From contig CM034539.1 of assembly GCA_020002185.1 (NCBI GenBank), forward strand, positions 4,843,967 through 4,907,966: a stretch of 64,000 nt of DNA. The letters are read 5' to 3'. Source of the stretch: Paraescarpia echinospica. Taxonomy: Eukaryota > Annelida > Polychaeta > Sabellida > Siboglinidae. The notes under the pieces were generated by a model. The model made no database searches. It was given only the letters and a program-made list of their open reading frames with translations, and was not told the DNA's origin. Shown piece after piece: positions 22,475 through 34,290 of this stretch; within the stretch, counting starts at the first letter, position 1, and the number at the start of each line of letters is the position of its first letter. The position numbers were made by a program, and so were the translations under genes.

Positions 22475-22944
22475 AAAACCCAAGACTTTCAAAGTTTCAA
22501 TGCTAAGAAAGGGATTAATGTCGAACGAGATCAAGATTTTTACGCACTTTGTAGTTGCGTATGGCTACAAATTCTTATAAAGATATTGGAGTATGACACA
22601 TGACATTGACCACAAGCTTGCTTCGGCTAACTTCGCCTCGCGTATTCAGAAAGGCTGTATGTAGCTTAATGACTAAGCCTAACAAATCGCTATACAGACT
22701 ATAGCAACAATTAGCAACATTTCCACATTTGAATAATATTATTCATTTAAGACTTGTATATTCGCTAGTAAGGAATCTTATATAATTTATATTATTTATT
22801 TATTATTATGTTTGTTTTAAATGTGCGTAGTCGTTGTTTTTGTATATGGGTATACTACTTGACTATAATGAAATGAAAATAATATTTTCAATACGTCCAT
22901 TGATCATGGTCGGGTACACCGGATCAAGATCAGATTTGTTAGAA

Positions 22945-23185
22945 TGGGTGACGGTGTAACTGAGTGACGGTGTGACGGTGTGACTGGGTGACTGAGTGAC
23001 TGGGTGATTGAGTGACTGAGTGACTGAGTGACTGAGTGACTGAGTGACGGTGTGACTGAGTGACGGTGTGACTGAGTGACGGTGTGGCGGTGTGGCGGTG
23101 TGGCGGTGTGGCGGTGTCACGAGGTGACGAGGTGACGAGGTGACGAGGTGACGAGGTGAAGAGGTGACGAGGTGACGAGGTGGTG
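22945..23185. repeat. 8-bp minisatellite, copy B
   Basis: GTGACTGA units pass into GTGTGGCG and then GAGGTGAC units, just outside exon 3. Confidence 0.8.
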
Positions 23186-23242
23186 TGCCTTCAGATTAGA
23201 CTATGGAACGTACGACGGTGAAATGAACAAGCAACTGCTTAC

Positions 23243-23350
23243 CAACTCCAATATAGGCAGAAGCAATGGATCCTCCCAACTTGTCTTTCACATTCATCGA
23301 GATCATGCCTAGCAGCGTCTTGAACTGTATCAGGTCCTTTTTCTAGATAC
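23243..23350 (-). pseudogene. Copy B exon 3 with premature TAG
   Basis: 108 nt with good splice borders. The third codon is TAG, plus-strand 23343-23345, matching AAG (Lys) in A and C. The rest (KKDLIQFKTLLGMISMNVK...) is preserved, so the stop is a single recent-looking change. Confidence 0.68.
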
Positions 23351-23399
23351 CTGCCAAAAGATCGCATACGTATTGGTCTTACAACACAACGTGTACACG

Positions 23400-23705
23400 A
23401 ATGTGTTTGTGTGTGTGTGTGTTCGTGTGTTCGTGTGTTTTCGTTTTCGTGCTTGTGTGTTTGCGTGTATGAATGGAAGAGGGAATGTGAATGTGCGTGT
23501 GTGCATGCGGGTGTGAATGTATAGAGTGTGTATAATATTTTTGATTATAACTTTTAGTAGTGACTTTAAAATCATATAAATCACGTCAATGTGCATTTAC
23601 ATTTACATAATAGATGCGTGTGTTTATGTGCGCGTGTGCGTGTACGTGCGTGCGTGTGCGTGCGCGCGTGTGCGTGTGCGTGTGTGTATGTGTATGTGCG
23701 TGTGC

Positions 23706-23736
<31 letters not shown>

Positions 23737-23750
23737 CGTGTGTGTGTTTT
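23400..23750. repeat. Degenerate TG/CG tracts between exons 2 and 3, copy B
   Basis: TGTGTGTTCG and GTGCGTGTGC-rich stretches at 23400-23525 and 23610-23750. Confidence 0.8.
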
Positions 23751-23877
23751 CATCTCCTAATTTCCTTGTAGTAGTTATCAGTGACATTTTTTCAACAGCT
23801 CATGCCAGAACACGGCACAAAAGTTGGAGCAGAATGCAAAATGCAAGGAAATGTCCACGTACTTGCTACTCTGATAC

Positions 23878-23944
23878 CAAACCCTCTACGTTCGCCTTGT
23901 CGTCTTCCGGGCTTTTCGGGCTTTCCGTCGGGCGTTCCATTACC
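23878..23944 (-). pseudogene. Copy B exon 2, splice acceptor lost
   Basis: 67 nt encoding a 22-residue linker (GNGTPDGKPEKPGRRQ...). The reading frame is open, but the bases before it are GG (CC at 23945-23946 on the plus strand) instead of AG. Confidence 0.62.
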
Positions 23945-24479
23945 CCGCAAAGGATACACCTTAAAGAGACATGCGTGAAACTAGTCAGAACTAGATCGTC
24001 AGGTACAACTACACAACTTGCCCAAATAACCGATGTATCAGACACACTGGCGTCCGAACAATAGTAATATTGTGGTGGCTGAACTCAGAGCTTCAGTTCA
24101 GCTCACCTCCGCTGTCGCTGTCGGATCGGCCAGACATGACATCGCAAGAGGGGGAGGGTGCTTTTGGAGTTTTTTTGCGGTGACAATCTAAGTTTGGACC
24201 TGACCTTCGGGAACACGTTCTCAATTTTGCCATGAAAAAACAATGGGTGGATGGGTGTTGGTGAACATTTTCACGAAGCAGATTACGATTATATTATTTT
24301 ATTGTCATATTTCACATTTTATTCCGAAGTACCAACTGGAATTGTGATCAACATATTAAAAAAAATCAATATTGGGGGCTAAGTCCCTTCCTCTCTAATC
24401 TAAATATTGGGGAAGTGAGCTCATCAAGTCCACCCACCCCCACCACCACCCCAACCCCGTTTCCGACGCCTATAATTGA

Positions 24480-25157
24480 AATTAAATGAAACTAAAACTG
24501 AATTAATCATTATTGGTAGTAAACTTGATGGTTTTTTCCCTACACGTATTTTGAATCAGCATATTACGCCAGCAACCTTGTTACGGAATATACGAGTGGT
24601 CATTGATAGTAACTACAATTTCTGACAACACAAATCTCAAACGTGTCGCCACTGTTTTTATCTAGCGCTGTTGTAAAACTATTACAACAGCGCTAGTTAG
24701 CAGCAGATTTGACTATTGCAATTCCCGACTTTATAGATGTAATATTGTTAGCAAGGATATTACAAAACTTCAACGTGTCACAAATTGTCTGGCACGGGTA
24801 GTAACAAGATCTCCTCGTTTTTCTCGCTCCCTACCACTTTTGAAGTCTTTGCACTGGCTTCCTGTACGATATCGTATAATATTTAAGATATGTACCATTA
24901 TATATCAGGCATTGTCCTATAAGCAACCATCTTATTTGCATTCACTGCTTACTCCTGTAAGAAAACCTTTCCAGCTTCGATCATTTAGTTCCGACCTACT
25001 TTTTGTTCCTAGAGTCAACACTAACATTGGAACTAGGGCTTTTTCTGTTGCTGCATCATCTCTTTTGACCAATCCATTTGTCTTGGGTGCGCCTCTGAGG
25101 TGGGTTTCCAAGGATTTTGGCGCAACAGAAGTCTTGTTATTATTATTATTATTATAA
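24480..25157 (+). mobile_element. LINE reverse transcriptase C-terminal fragment, copy B
   Basis: The frame at 24840-25157 reads KSLHWLPVRYRIIFKICTII, then QPSYLHSLLTPVR, PRVNTNIGTRAFSVAA and a (TTA)n end. LHWLPV...PSYL...RAFSVAAP is the recognisable C-terminus of L2/Rex1/CR1-type LINE ORF2 proteins. The upstream part is degraded. In intron 1, antisense to the host gene. Confidence 0.68.
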
Positions 25158-25214
25158 GATACGGAGAAGATTTCTCGTATTGCGCATTCGAGCGCAACCG
25201 CAGTGGGAAATGTG

Positions 25215-25790
25215 TTCTGTCCCTATGACCTGTGACCATGTTAACCTTTGACCTGTGACCATGTTGACCCGTGACCTGTGACCATGTTGACCCGTAAACT
25301 GTGTCCATGTTGACCCGTGACGTGTGACCATGTTGACCCGTGACGTGTGACCATGTTGACCCGTGACGTGTGACCATGTTGACCCGTGACGTGTGACACT
25401 GTTGACCCGTGACGTGTGACCCTGTTGACCCGTGACGTGTGACCTTGTTGACCCGTGACATGTGACCATGTTGACCCGTGACATGTGACCATGTTGATCC
25501 GTGACCGTTCTAACCTGTGACCCGTGACCGTTCTAACCTGTGACCCGTGACCGTTTTAACCTGTGACCCGTGACCGTTTTAACCTGTGACCCGTGACCGT
25601 GTTAACCTGTGACCCGTGACCGTGTTAACCTGTGACCCGAGACTGTTAATATGTGACCTGTGACTGTTAATATGTGACCAGTGACTGTTAATATGTGACC
25701 AGTGACAGTGTTAACATGTGACCTGTGACTGTTAACATGTGACCTGTGACAGTGTTAACATGTGACCAGTGACTTGACCACAAAGTATGC
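25215..25790. repeat. TGACC minisatellite (about 23 bp), copy B
   Basis: Left half is 23-bp TGACCATGTTGACCCGTGACGTG units, right half shorter TAACCTGTGACCCGTGACCGT units. Minus-strand open frames here are an effect of the repeat. Confidence 0.85.
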
Positions 25791-26154
25791 AGAAGTAGTG
25801 TAGTTCAAAGGGCTATACGCCTGACCCATTCGGCCCGGCGACATAGAATCTGAATGTTTTGTTTACAATTTGAACATTTCCCTGGCACAACATTCAAATT
25901 GCGAAAAGGTTCACTAAACAAAACTTTCTTGGAATTAGTCCTATGCCTTCAACATAGTTATTCTTTTATTGCTAACATTATAGTTATTCTTTTATTGCGA
26001 ATATTATAGTAAAGCACGAGTAACAGAACGAAACCTGGGTTTAAGACTAGTTTTGTAGAGTCTTTCTAAAGGGATACAATCTAATTTAGTTTTTTTGCCC
26101 ACAGTTTTCCCGTAGTTTATGGCAATGCTATATATTCGACTAAATTAGCGTCGC

Positions 26155-28610
26155 CTAAATGTTTATTGCATTATTGTGTTGTGACTACATGTATACATCC
26201 TTACAACTAAGTATAACATGTTCTATCCTACAAGCACCACTAGTGAAATGTTTATTGCATTATTGTGTTGTGACTACATGTATACATCCTTACAACTAAC
26301 TATAACATGTTCTATCCTTCAAGCACCACTTGTGAAATGTTTATTGCATTATTGTGTTGTGACTACATGTATACATCCTTACAACTAACTATAACATGTT
26401 CTATCCTTCAAGCACCACTTGTGAAATGTTTATTGCATTATTGTGTTGTGACTACATGTATACATCCTTACAACTAAGTATAACATGTTCTATCCTTCAA
26501 GCACCACTTGTGAAATGTTTATTGCATTATTGTGTTGTGACTACATGTATACATCCTTACAACTAACTATAACATGTTCTATCCTTCAAGCACCACTTGT
26601 GAAATGTTTATTGCATTATTGTGTTGTGACTACATGTATACATCCTTACAACTAACTATAACATGTTCTATCCTTCAAGCACCACTTGTGAAATGTTTAT
26701 TGCATTATTGTGTTGTGACTACATGTATACATCCTTACAACTAAGTATAACATGTTCTATCCTCAAGCAACTAGTGAAATGTTTATTGCATTATTGTGTT
26801 GTGACTACATGTATACATCCTTACAACTAACTATAACATGTTCTATCCTTCAAGCACCACTAGTGAAATGTTTATTGCATTATTATGTTGTGACTACATG
26901 TATACATCCTTACAACTAAGTATAACATGTTCTATCCTTCAAGCACCACTATGTTTATTGCATTATTGTGTTGTGACTACATGTATACATCCTTACAACT
27001 AACTATAACATGTTCTATCCTTCAAGCACCACTTGTGAAATGTTTATTGCATTATTGTGTTGTGACTACATGTATACATCCTTACAACTAACTATAACAT
27101 GTTCTATCCTTCAAGCACCACTTGTGAAATGTTTATTGCATTATTGTGTTGTGACTACATGTATACATCCTTATAACTAACTATAACATGTTCTATCCTT
27201 CAAGCACCACTTGTGAAATGTTTATTGTTATTGTGTTGTGACTACATGTATACATCCTTACAACTATAACATGTTCTATCCTTTTTATTGCATTATTGTG
27301 TTGTGACTACATGTATACATCCAACTAACTATAACATGTTCTATCTTCAAGCACCACTAGTGAAATGTTTATTGCATTATTGTGTTGTGACTACAAGTAT
27401 ACATCCTTACAACTAATATAACATGTTCTATCCTTCAAGCACCCTAGTGAAATGTTTATTGCATTATTGTGTTGTGACTACATGTATACATCCTTACAAC
27501 TAACTATAACATGTTCTATCCTTCAAGCACCACTTGTGAAATGTTTATTGCATTATTGTGTTGTGACTACATGTATACATCCTTACAACTAACTATAACA
27601 TGTTCTATCCTTCAAGCACCACTATTGAAATGTTTATTGCATTATTGTGTTGTGACTACATGTATACATCCTTATAACTAACTATAACATGTTCTATTCT
27701 TCAAGCACCACTAGTGAAATGTTTATTGCATTATTGTGTTGTGACTACAAGTATACATCCTTACAACTAAATATAACATGTTCTATCCTTCAAGCACCAC
27801 TAGTGAAATGTTTATTGCATTATTATGTTGTGACTACATGTATACATCCTTACAACTAAGTATAACATGTTCTATCCTTCAAGCACCACTTGTGAAATGT
27901 TTATTGCATTATTGTGTTGTGACTACATGTATACATCCTTACAACTAAGTATAACATGTTCTATCCTTCAAACACCACTAGTGAAATGTTTATTGCATTA
28001 TTATGTTGTGACTACATGTATACATCCTTACAACTAACTATAACATGTTCTATCCTTCAAGCACCACTTGTGAAATGTTTATTGCATTATTATGTTGTGA
28101 CTACATGTATACATCCTTACAACTAAGTATAACATGTTCTATCCTTCAAGCACCACTAGTGAAATGTTTATTGCATTATTGTGTTGTGACTACATGTATA
28201 CATCCTTACAACTAAGTATAACATGTTCTATCCTTCAAGCACCACTAGTGAAATGTTTATTGCATTATTATGTTGTGACTACATGTATACATCCTTACAA
28301 CTAACTATAACATGTTCTATCCTTCAAGCACCACTTGTGAAATGTTTATTGCATTATTGTGTTGTGACTACATGTATACATCCTTACAACTAACTATAAC
28401 ATGTTCTATCCTTCAAGCACCACTTGTGAAATGTTTATTGCATTATTATGTTGTGACTACATGTATACATCCTTACAACTAAGTATAACATGTTCTATCC
28501 TTCAAGCACCACTTGTGAAATGTTTATTGCATTATTGTGTTGTGACTACATGTATACATCCTTACAACTAACTATAACATGTTCTATCCTTCAAGCACCA
28601 CTATTGAAAT
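26155..28610. repeat. 89-bp satellite, about 27 units, copy B intron 1
   Basis: Unit GTGAAATGTTTATTGCATTA...TATCCTTCAAGCACCACTT with few changes (CTAACTATAA/CTAAGTATAA, ATTGTG/ATTATG) and some shortened units near 27220-27430. Head-to-tail without spacers. Copy A has a single degenerate unit (about 9036), copy C about three. Confidence 0.93.
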
Positions 28611-29299
28611 GCAAATCGACGAAGATTTTCACGAATTTTCATGTATTAAACAACTACTCTCATACTTTTTCTCCCTCGCACCCTACTTCCCCCTCTCTCT
28701 CTGTCCCTCCCCCCCCCTCTCTCTCTCTGTCACTCACTCTCTCATAGTCAATGTACGTGGAGGGTTTGTACGAATCATGCACCGAAATAAACGGTGTGTG
28801 AAAAACACAGCTGCGTCAGAGTCGGTTCATCGTGTCGAAGCAGTAACGAGTGTCCTAAGAAAGAAACCCCATATGTCAGACGGTTACTGTTTAACGACTA
28901 CTGAACAGAATTTTCCACCAATAATATTATCGGACATAGCCAGCAGTCATGGCATGGGACTTTATTCGAACGAATTTATATAATCGTTGCATTGAGGATA
29001 CGAACACGGATACGACTACTCCATTCTGACAACAGTACTGCTACCCCAGTAACAACGGTTATTTACATCACCGTGTTGGGAAAAGTAGACTCTGTTACTT
29101 GAATTTTTTTCATTTAAAAACCATTTAAGTGCTTGTACACCTGGGCAATAAAACAAAAATGAAATAAAACTGTCTGTCATTGAAGAATATAAAGCATAAA
29201 ACCAAGTTCATACGAATTGTCCATACATTTGCATCATCAAACCAACATATGTAATGTAGAGGGGGTGACCAGTAGTAATGATAACGCTTAAACATCTGA

Positions 29300-29593
29300 T
29301 TACAGATTGTTTGTGATGTTAATCCTCTTGATTCTTCCATCAAGTCCACGATTGTTTGAGATCACGACATTTCCTACAGGCTGCATCACAACCTGATTGA
29401 CACTGTCATTCTCAACATCATCATGGTCATATTCCACAAAGTCTTTCTTTTTCTGTCCATCTACCAAAAACACCTGTACCGCCACCCAATCTCTCCTTGA
29501 TTGACAAGTAGACCGATCACGTGGTAGGGTGAAGTCGGGATATGTCGCAGGTCCAACACAGGCCTGACCAATCGAGTGCAGCCAAATACCCAC
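29300..29593 (-). CDS. Unrecognised 97-codon open frame next to the LINE, copy B
   Basis: Begins MGIWLHSIGQACVGPATYPD and contains NRGLDGRIKR. Head-to-head with the endonuclease fragment and possibly antisense of its 5' region. Open in both duplicates, but these are too similar for that to be evidence of coding. Confidence 0.2.
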   Translation of the reverse strand: MGIWLHSIGQACVGPATYPDFTLPRDRSTCQSRRDWVAVQVFLVDGQKKKDFVEYDHDDVENDSVNQVVMQPVGNVVISNNRGLDGRIKRINITNNL

Positions 29594-29619
29594 TGTGATT
29601 GGTCATCGACCACCCACAC

Positions 29620-30415
29620 ACCATAACAACAACAACGAATTGAACATTTGTGGAACTGGTGCTGATGGTAGAAATCCGATATGTGTTCAAACTAACAAAT
29701 GGGACCTACCAACGATAATCAATACAAACATTCGCTGAGTGCTATCTAGTAAACTGGTCGAAATTAAAGTGATAAAGGACAACTACGGGGTGGACGTTAT
29801 AGCTATAACAGAAACGTGGTGCACAATGCAGCAGCATACCAGACGGCCCGCACTCGCTGTCCGGGTTAAATATTTAGCGGAGAGACAGACAAGACGGCCG
29901 CCAACACGGAGGTATAGCCTGCTATATTCGAGACTCAATTCGAAATATATATTAGCCCGAACTAAATCAACCCGAGCTAGAAACGTTATGGATAACTATA
30001 CGCCCACCAAAGATGCCTCGCGACAACCCGTAAATGACAATTGTAACTATACATCATCCTCCCGGGTTAGATGATTGGGCAATGCTAAATCACATCGACC
30101 AGTCGCTAAGACTATGTACGCCGACACCACCCATATACAGGTATCGTCATAATGGGCGACTTCAACAAGATGAAGGATTCCCACTTGAAACGAAATCACG
30201 ACTTGAAACATATTGTCGACCTACCAACAAGAGGACACGCGATATTGGGTAACGTCTGCACCAACTTACCTAACTTTAATCGTTGCCCTGTCAATATCGC
30301 GCCAATCAGCCTCTCAGACCATAAGGCGGTTGCTTGTATTCCGTCGATATCGTTAAATTATACCAATTGTATTAAAAAAGAACAGGTTTCCTTTCCGGCC
30401 GTGGTTAAATTATAA
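29620..30415 (+). mobile_element. LINE apurinic endonuclease domain fragment, copy B
   Basis: Frames read LVEIKVIKDNYGVDVIAITE with the catalytic ETW motif, then, after frame shifts, MGDFNKMKDSHLKRN, VDLPTRGHAILGNVCTN and the SDHKAV motif that closes the APE-type endonuclease fold. No reverse transcriptase follows. In intron 1, antisense to the host gene. Confidence 0.7.
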
Positions 30416-30614
30416 ACACACAAAATGTAATTGTTTTTTCCAAACCACAGTATGTCATGTGACCCATGAGAAACCAATGATGACCAAATACACTATTAAT
30501 TTATCCGACAAAAAGTCCGTATGACATATATAAATAAGATAACATTAATTAAAATAGTAATACTAATAATTACAAGCAAAACATGTGACAGTAATCAGTA
30601 TCAATGCGACGTAC

Positions 30615-30683
30615 CTGTCCAGGTGGTTTCGCCAGAGTCACAGACACAAGAGCGACCAACACGAGAACGACGACGACCTTCAT
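30615..30683 (-). pseudogene. Copy B exon 1: signal peptide
   Basis: Intact: MKVVVVLVLVALVSVTLA then KPPGQ and a GTACGT donor in phase 0. Cleavage after TLA fits the -3/-1 rule. Homologous to copy A exon 1. Confidence 0.7.
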
Positions 30684-30730
30684 CTTCGCAGCTCAGAACA
30701 TGCACATTGCGTTGCAGGGCGCCACGGCAG

Positions 30731-30741
30731 TCTTTTATTGC
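30731..30741 (-). promoter_or_regulatory. Possible TATA-like element of copy B
   Basis: GCAATAAAAGA on the minus strand, about 50 bp upstream of the ATG, would place a start site some 20-30 nt before the ATG. The leader contains a tiny ATG-TGC-ATG-TTC-TGA upstream frame. No expression evidence is available. Confidence 0.3.
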
Positions 30742-31274
30742 ACAACGAGGCGCATGCGCACTATACTCTTCAGTGTCAGATGGGCCGATTGGGGGTGGAA
30801 GGTTATAAGTTGTTAAATTGCTAATAGTTGCTTTGATGTTTTGTATAATATATACTCAAACTTTCAACTGTGCTTGGTTTAGTTTCTCAGCTCAAGAATT
30901 AGACTAAAGAGAGTTGCGTCGTTTAAAGGTAAATTCGTATAATCTGTGTACCCCTGGACTGCCAACAAAAGGACTGGTCTGCATGTTGCAAAACCCACTT
31001 AAGTTATCTTATGCAATACATTATCGTTGCCTTCAGACAAAACAAAGGTACTGCTCGTGCATGCGTAACTGGCGCTAGACTCGTCGTGAAATGTTCTAAA
31101 TTAATCAACTACAGTCAACAGTTTGGCTGCTATACTGAATTTTATAATATACGTGTGAGAATGTAGTTAGTCCGTATTCAGTTTCAGTTTTCACTAACAA
31201 TATCTAGTATTTCTGTGATAACGTAAAATTGACTTCAACTTCAGTAGTCCATTAATTTTATTTTGCATTTGTTT

Positions 31275-31600
31275 TTTTTTCTTCCTTTTCATCTTGTTAT
31301 TCTTGTTCTTCTTGTTCTTCTTGTTCATCTTGTTCTTCCTGTTCTTCTTGTTCATCTTGTCCTTCCTGTTCTACTTGTTATTCTTGTTCTTCCTTTTCAT
31401 CTTGTTATTCTTGTTCTTCTTGTTCATCGTGTTCTTCCTGTTCTTCTTGTTCATCTTGTCCTTCCTGTTCAACTTGTTATTCTAGTTCTTCCTGTTCATC
31501 TTGTTATTCTTGTTCTTCCTGTTCATCTTGTTATTCCTGTTCTTCATGTAAATCTTGTTGTTCCTGTTCATCTTGTTGTTCGTGTCCCTTTTATTTATGT
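31275..31600. repeat. 27-bp pyrimidine-rich minisatellite upstream of copy B
   Basis: Same family and position, shorter and more mixed (27-, 18- and 12-bp subunits). Confidence 0.88.
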
Positions 31601-32602
31601 CTTCTTATTCTTCTTGTTGTTCTTTTCTGCTTCTCCTTATTCTTATTCAATTAGCAATACCTAGCAAAGAGAGCAGAGGTAAAAAAATAGCAAGGACATT
31701 GAAAAGGGGTAAGCCACCCCTGAGACGGGAGGACTGCGTGACGAGCGACATGAGATGATTGGGTGAAAATCAAAGATGTGGAGAAGGGATTGTGTATGGA
31801 ACATCTTGGAAAGAAAAATCACAGCGAGTTGCTCAGCAATATTGTGTCTGACCCTCACCACGGTGCAGCAGGGAACAGGGAGGAGAACAACGATTCTTCT
31901 TCTCTCATGTTGCGCCAAAATTGTTATGCATGCAACAAACAATTTTCAGTTACGGGACGCAACAGTCTTTTGTTTAGAGATCTACTCTTAGAATTGTTTC
32001 TTTTCAGAATACCTACATGCCTTCCTTTTGCTATGTGGATGCCACATATGTGCCAGTTTGTGTAGACTTTCTGACGTCATTCTCAAGACATTACCCATAG
32101 TGTGTGATACCTACAATCTCTTATTTACGATGTCAAAACAAAACAGCTCCCGTAGACATTCTCTTAAGACATTCTGTTGTCTTATTACATCGTTCGTTTC
32201 GTGTTCTTACTTGTGAATTATCTACCTCCACTTGGCTTCATTTGGCCTAGTCGACAGGCCCGAATTAACTACTGTTTGTTCTATAATTACAAATATTGGC
32301 AACTGTTATTCAACCTCCTCTAGCGGAGAGAAATGTTCATTTTTAATGCTTAATTACTATTATTGTTGGGGTACTGTTGTGTAATCAGTTGCAACCAGTG
32401 CACAGAATAATGCAGTTCAAGGTTCAACAAGGCGTAGTGAATACTGAATGCCGTGCAGCCATAATTGCAATCGCTGGTGAAAGGTTTATTTCGGGGGTAT
32501 TTTCAAAGAGATTTAGTAGGTTGAACAAAGACTTGATTATGTGTCCAGCGCTACCGATTGAGGTCCGTCTTTCAGTTGACTAAAAAATATAGCTCACAGC
32601 CG

Positions 32603-33640
32603 TGAATAATTGAATTTTTATATTGTTTAGATATATTTAAATGTGTTTAAAAACAATAAAAAATATGTCAAAAATCACCTTAAAATGGCATTTTATTTCA
32701 TTTTGAGAAACTCACCTAAAAGAAAAATGTGTATAGTTGTAAGTACAAACATGTTATTGATGTTCATACGGGGTTTTCTTGGTAAACAAATGCATATTAA
32801 CTTTGACACAGCTTCATAAAATGTTGCTACAATGTTGAAAGACACAACAAATCCGTACTGCATTTTTGGCACGATCCCTTCACCAAACATAAAACCAACC
32901 CGTGCAATTTTGGGTAAACACAAGTCGAGTTTATATGCCAAGTTATGGCTTTGTAAGTATTGTAGGTTTTATAAAAAAAGTTACATTAAGTAATACTTCC
33001 TGGTTGTTACAATTATAAGGTTGTCACCAGATGCTTGTTTTTTGCTTAGAAATGTGACGTTTTTATTGGCATGTGACTTATTTCAACACAATTTGACAGA
33101 CACTTCCATTACTGAGATTCCCCCCAAGGTTTTTCCGCCAAGTTGTCTCATGGTATTGTGTTACGAAGGGCCATGTGTTGAACTTGTTGTGGTAGACAAA
33201 ATTGATTGACACCTGCTGGGGTCAGTCACGTGTCATTGCAAATGGCGGCTGAGGTCGGGTATTATCGGAGAATAAACAAAACTACCGCCAGTATTTGGTA
33301 ATTTGACAACGTGATGCATTTAGGTAATTATAATACAACAGCATAGTGGCATGAGAATAACCAGACTATATGATCTGCATTTATGGTGAATGAATTTATG
33401 TTTGAACTGGGCTGACGCACACGTGATCGTCACTATGGAAACATCGTCAGTTTATAAGAATCTGAAAAGGGACTTTCCACAGACACACTAAAAATACTAG
33501 TTTTAAACGACTGATTGGTGACATATGGTGATAGTGCCTTGGTTTTTTAATAGTACACATGTTCATACTGACACCTGCTAATGTTCTATGAAGACAAAAA
33601 TAAAGAAATCAACTGATATGATACCCGGTACAGGTACCTT
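32603..33640. other. 1.04-kb segment unique to copy B 5' flank
   Basis: Replaces about 150 bp of the copy A flank (12283-12436). No open frame, terminal repeat or known motif seen. Confidence 0.45.
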
Positions 33641-33744
33641 AAGTTGATGGTGTATTCACAACGTTGTCATGACCTGCCCACATGCTTAATAATATTCACA
33701 GTAGCCGTGGTCCGCTTCGCTACACACATACAAATGTTACATTG

Positions 33745-34095
33745 GAACTGTTGTTCGATAGAAACAAGTTCAATATATTTTATTCTAAATGATGGGCAAA
33801 ACAAATAATTATTGCACTCCCAGTACAAAGTAAAACATGTTACATTGATGCAATATAATGTTTATATTTTATCGACATAATGTTATTATACTCTTTATAG
33901 ATCTACATTTTTCAAAGTAAAATAAATCACGTAGATAGGAAAATGCATAACCACCTATGCTGTTTTAATATTATACTCTATTTCACCTGATGTATAACGT
34001 TGTATTTATACAAATTATGGAATTAGCAGGTAGATTTATATTGCAAACGAAATGGTTTCATTATTGAATGTTTCTCGGCTTCAGTAAGTTTCTGT
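33745..34095. other. Non-duplicated AT-rich DNA left of the Gypsy element
   Basis: Homology to copy A stops near 33745. Nothing recognised. Confidence 0.4.
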
Positions 34096-34099
34096 TTGG

Positions 34100-34277
34100 T
34101 GTAGTCTCCCCTCAAATAATGGGACCTCTCGTCTCTGACGAGAGACCACGGAGCAGATCAACATCGCTTAATAGTGATTTGATGGCTCACGCTTTTGTAT
34201 AACAATTTACCGTTTCTGGTACGTAATAAACAATGTTTGGTTCTGTTGCTATGTCTCATTGAGTATAAACTTTAACA
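34100..34277 (+). repeat. 5' LTR of the Gypsy element
   Basis: TGTAGTCTCCC ... CTTTAACA, 178 bp, TG/CA bounded. Contains ACGTAATAAACAATG, a possible poly(A) signal. The first 75 bp recur at 39844. Confidence 0.7.
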
Positions 34278-34290
34278 TGGCGCAGTCGGC
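34278..34290 (+). other. Primer-binding site
   Basis: TGGCGCAGTCGGC directly follows the LTR end, the usual place and form for a tRNA-primed Gypsy element. A 1.6-kb leader with no convincing frame separates it from Gag. Confidence 0.6.

Larger units (their letters stand above)
17136..30683 (-). pseudogene. Copy B of the secreted-protein gene, ten exons, three disabling lesions
   Basis: Exons in transcript order are 30683-30615, 23944-23878, 23350-23243, 21884-21765, 20855-20807, 20006-19899, 19540-19481, 19110-18994, 18643-18524 and 17443-17136. It is the only copy with every exon position inside the window. Three independent defects are visible. The exon 2 acceptor reads TTTGCGG where A and C have TTTGCAG. 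Exon 3 has TAG (23343-23345) where A and C have AAG. Exon 5 is 49 nt instead of 51, a 2-bp deletion that breaks the frame. The other exons are open and close to copy C. Intron 1 is swollen to 6.7 kb by LINE fragments and an 89-bp satellite. The lesions are seen directly; loss of function is inferred. Skipping of exons could in principle bypass part of the damage, but exons 2 and 5 change the frame. Confidence 0.72.

Noticed and set aside
25033..25492. Frames reading GSTWSHVTGQHGHTS repeats
   Set aside because: The 23-bp minisatellite is open in three frames at once; it is intronic and array length differs between copies.
26155..28610. CRISPR-like regular repeat array
   Set aside because: Units abut without unique spacers, 89 bp long, in a eukaryotic intron: a tandem satellite.
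29300..29593. Conserved small host gene
   Set aside because: Duplicated together with adjacent LINE DNA and too similar between copies to show selection; kept only as a low-confidence frame.
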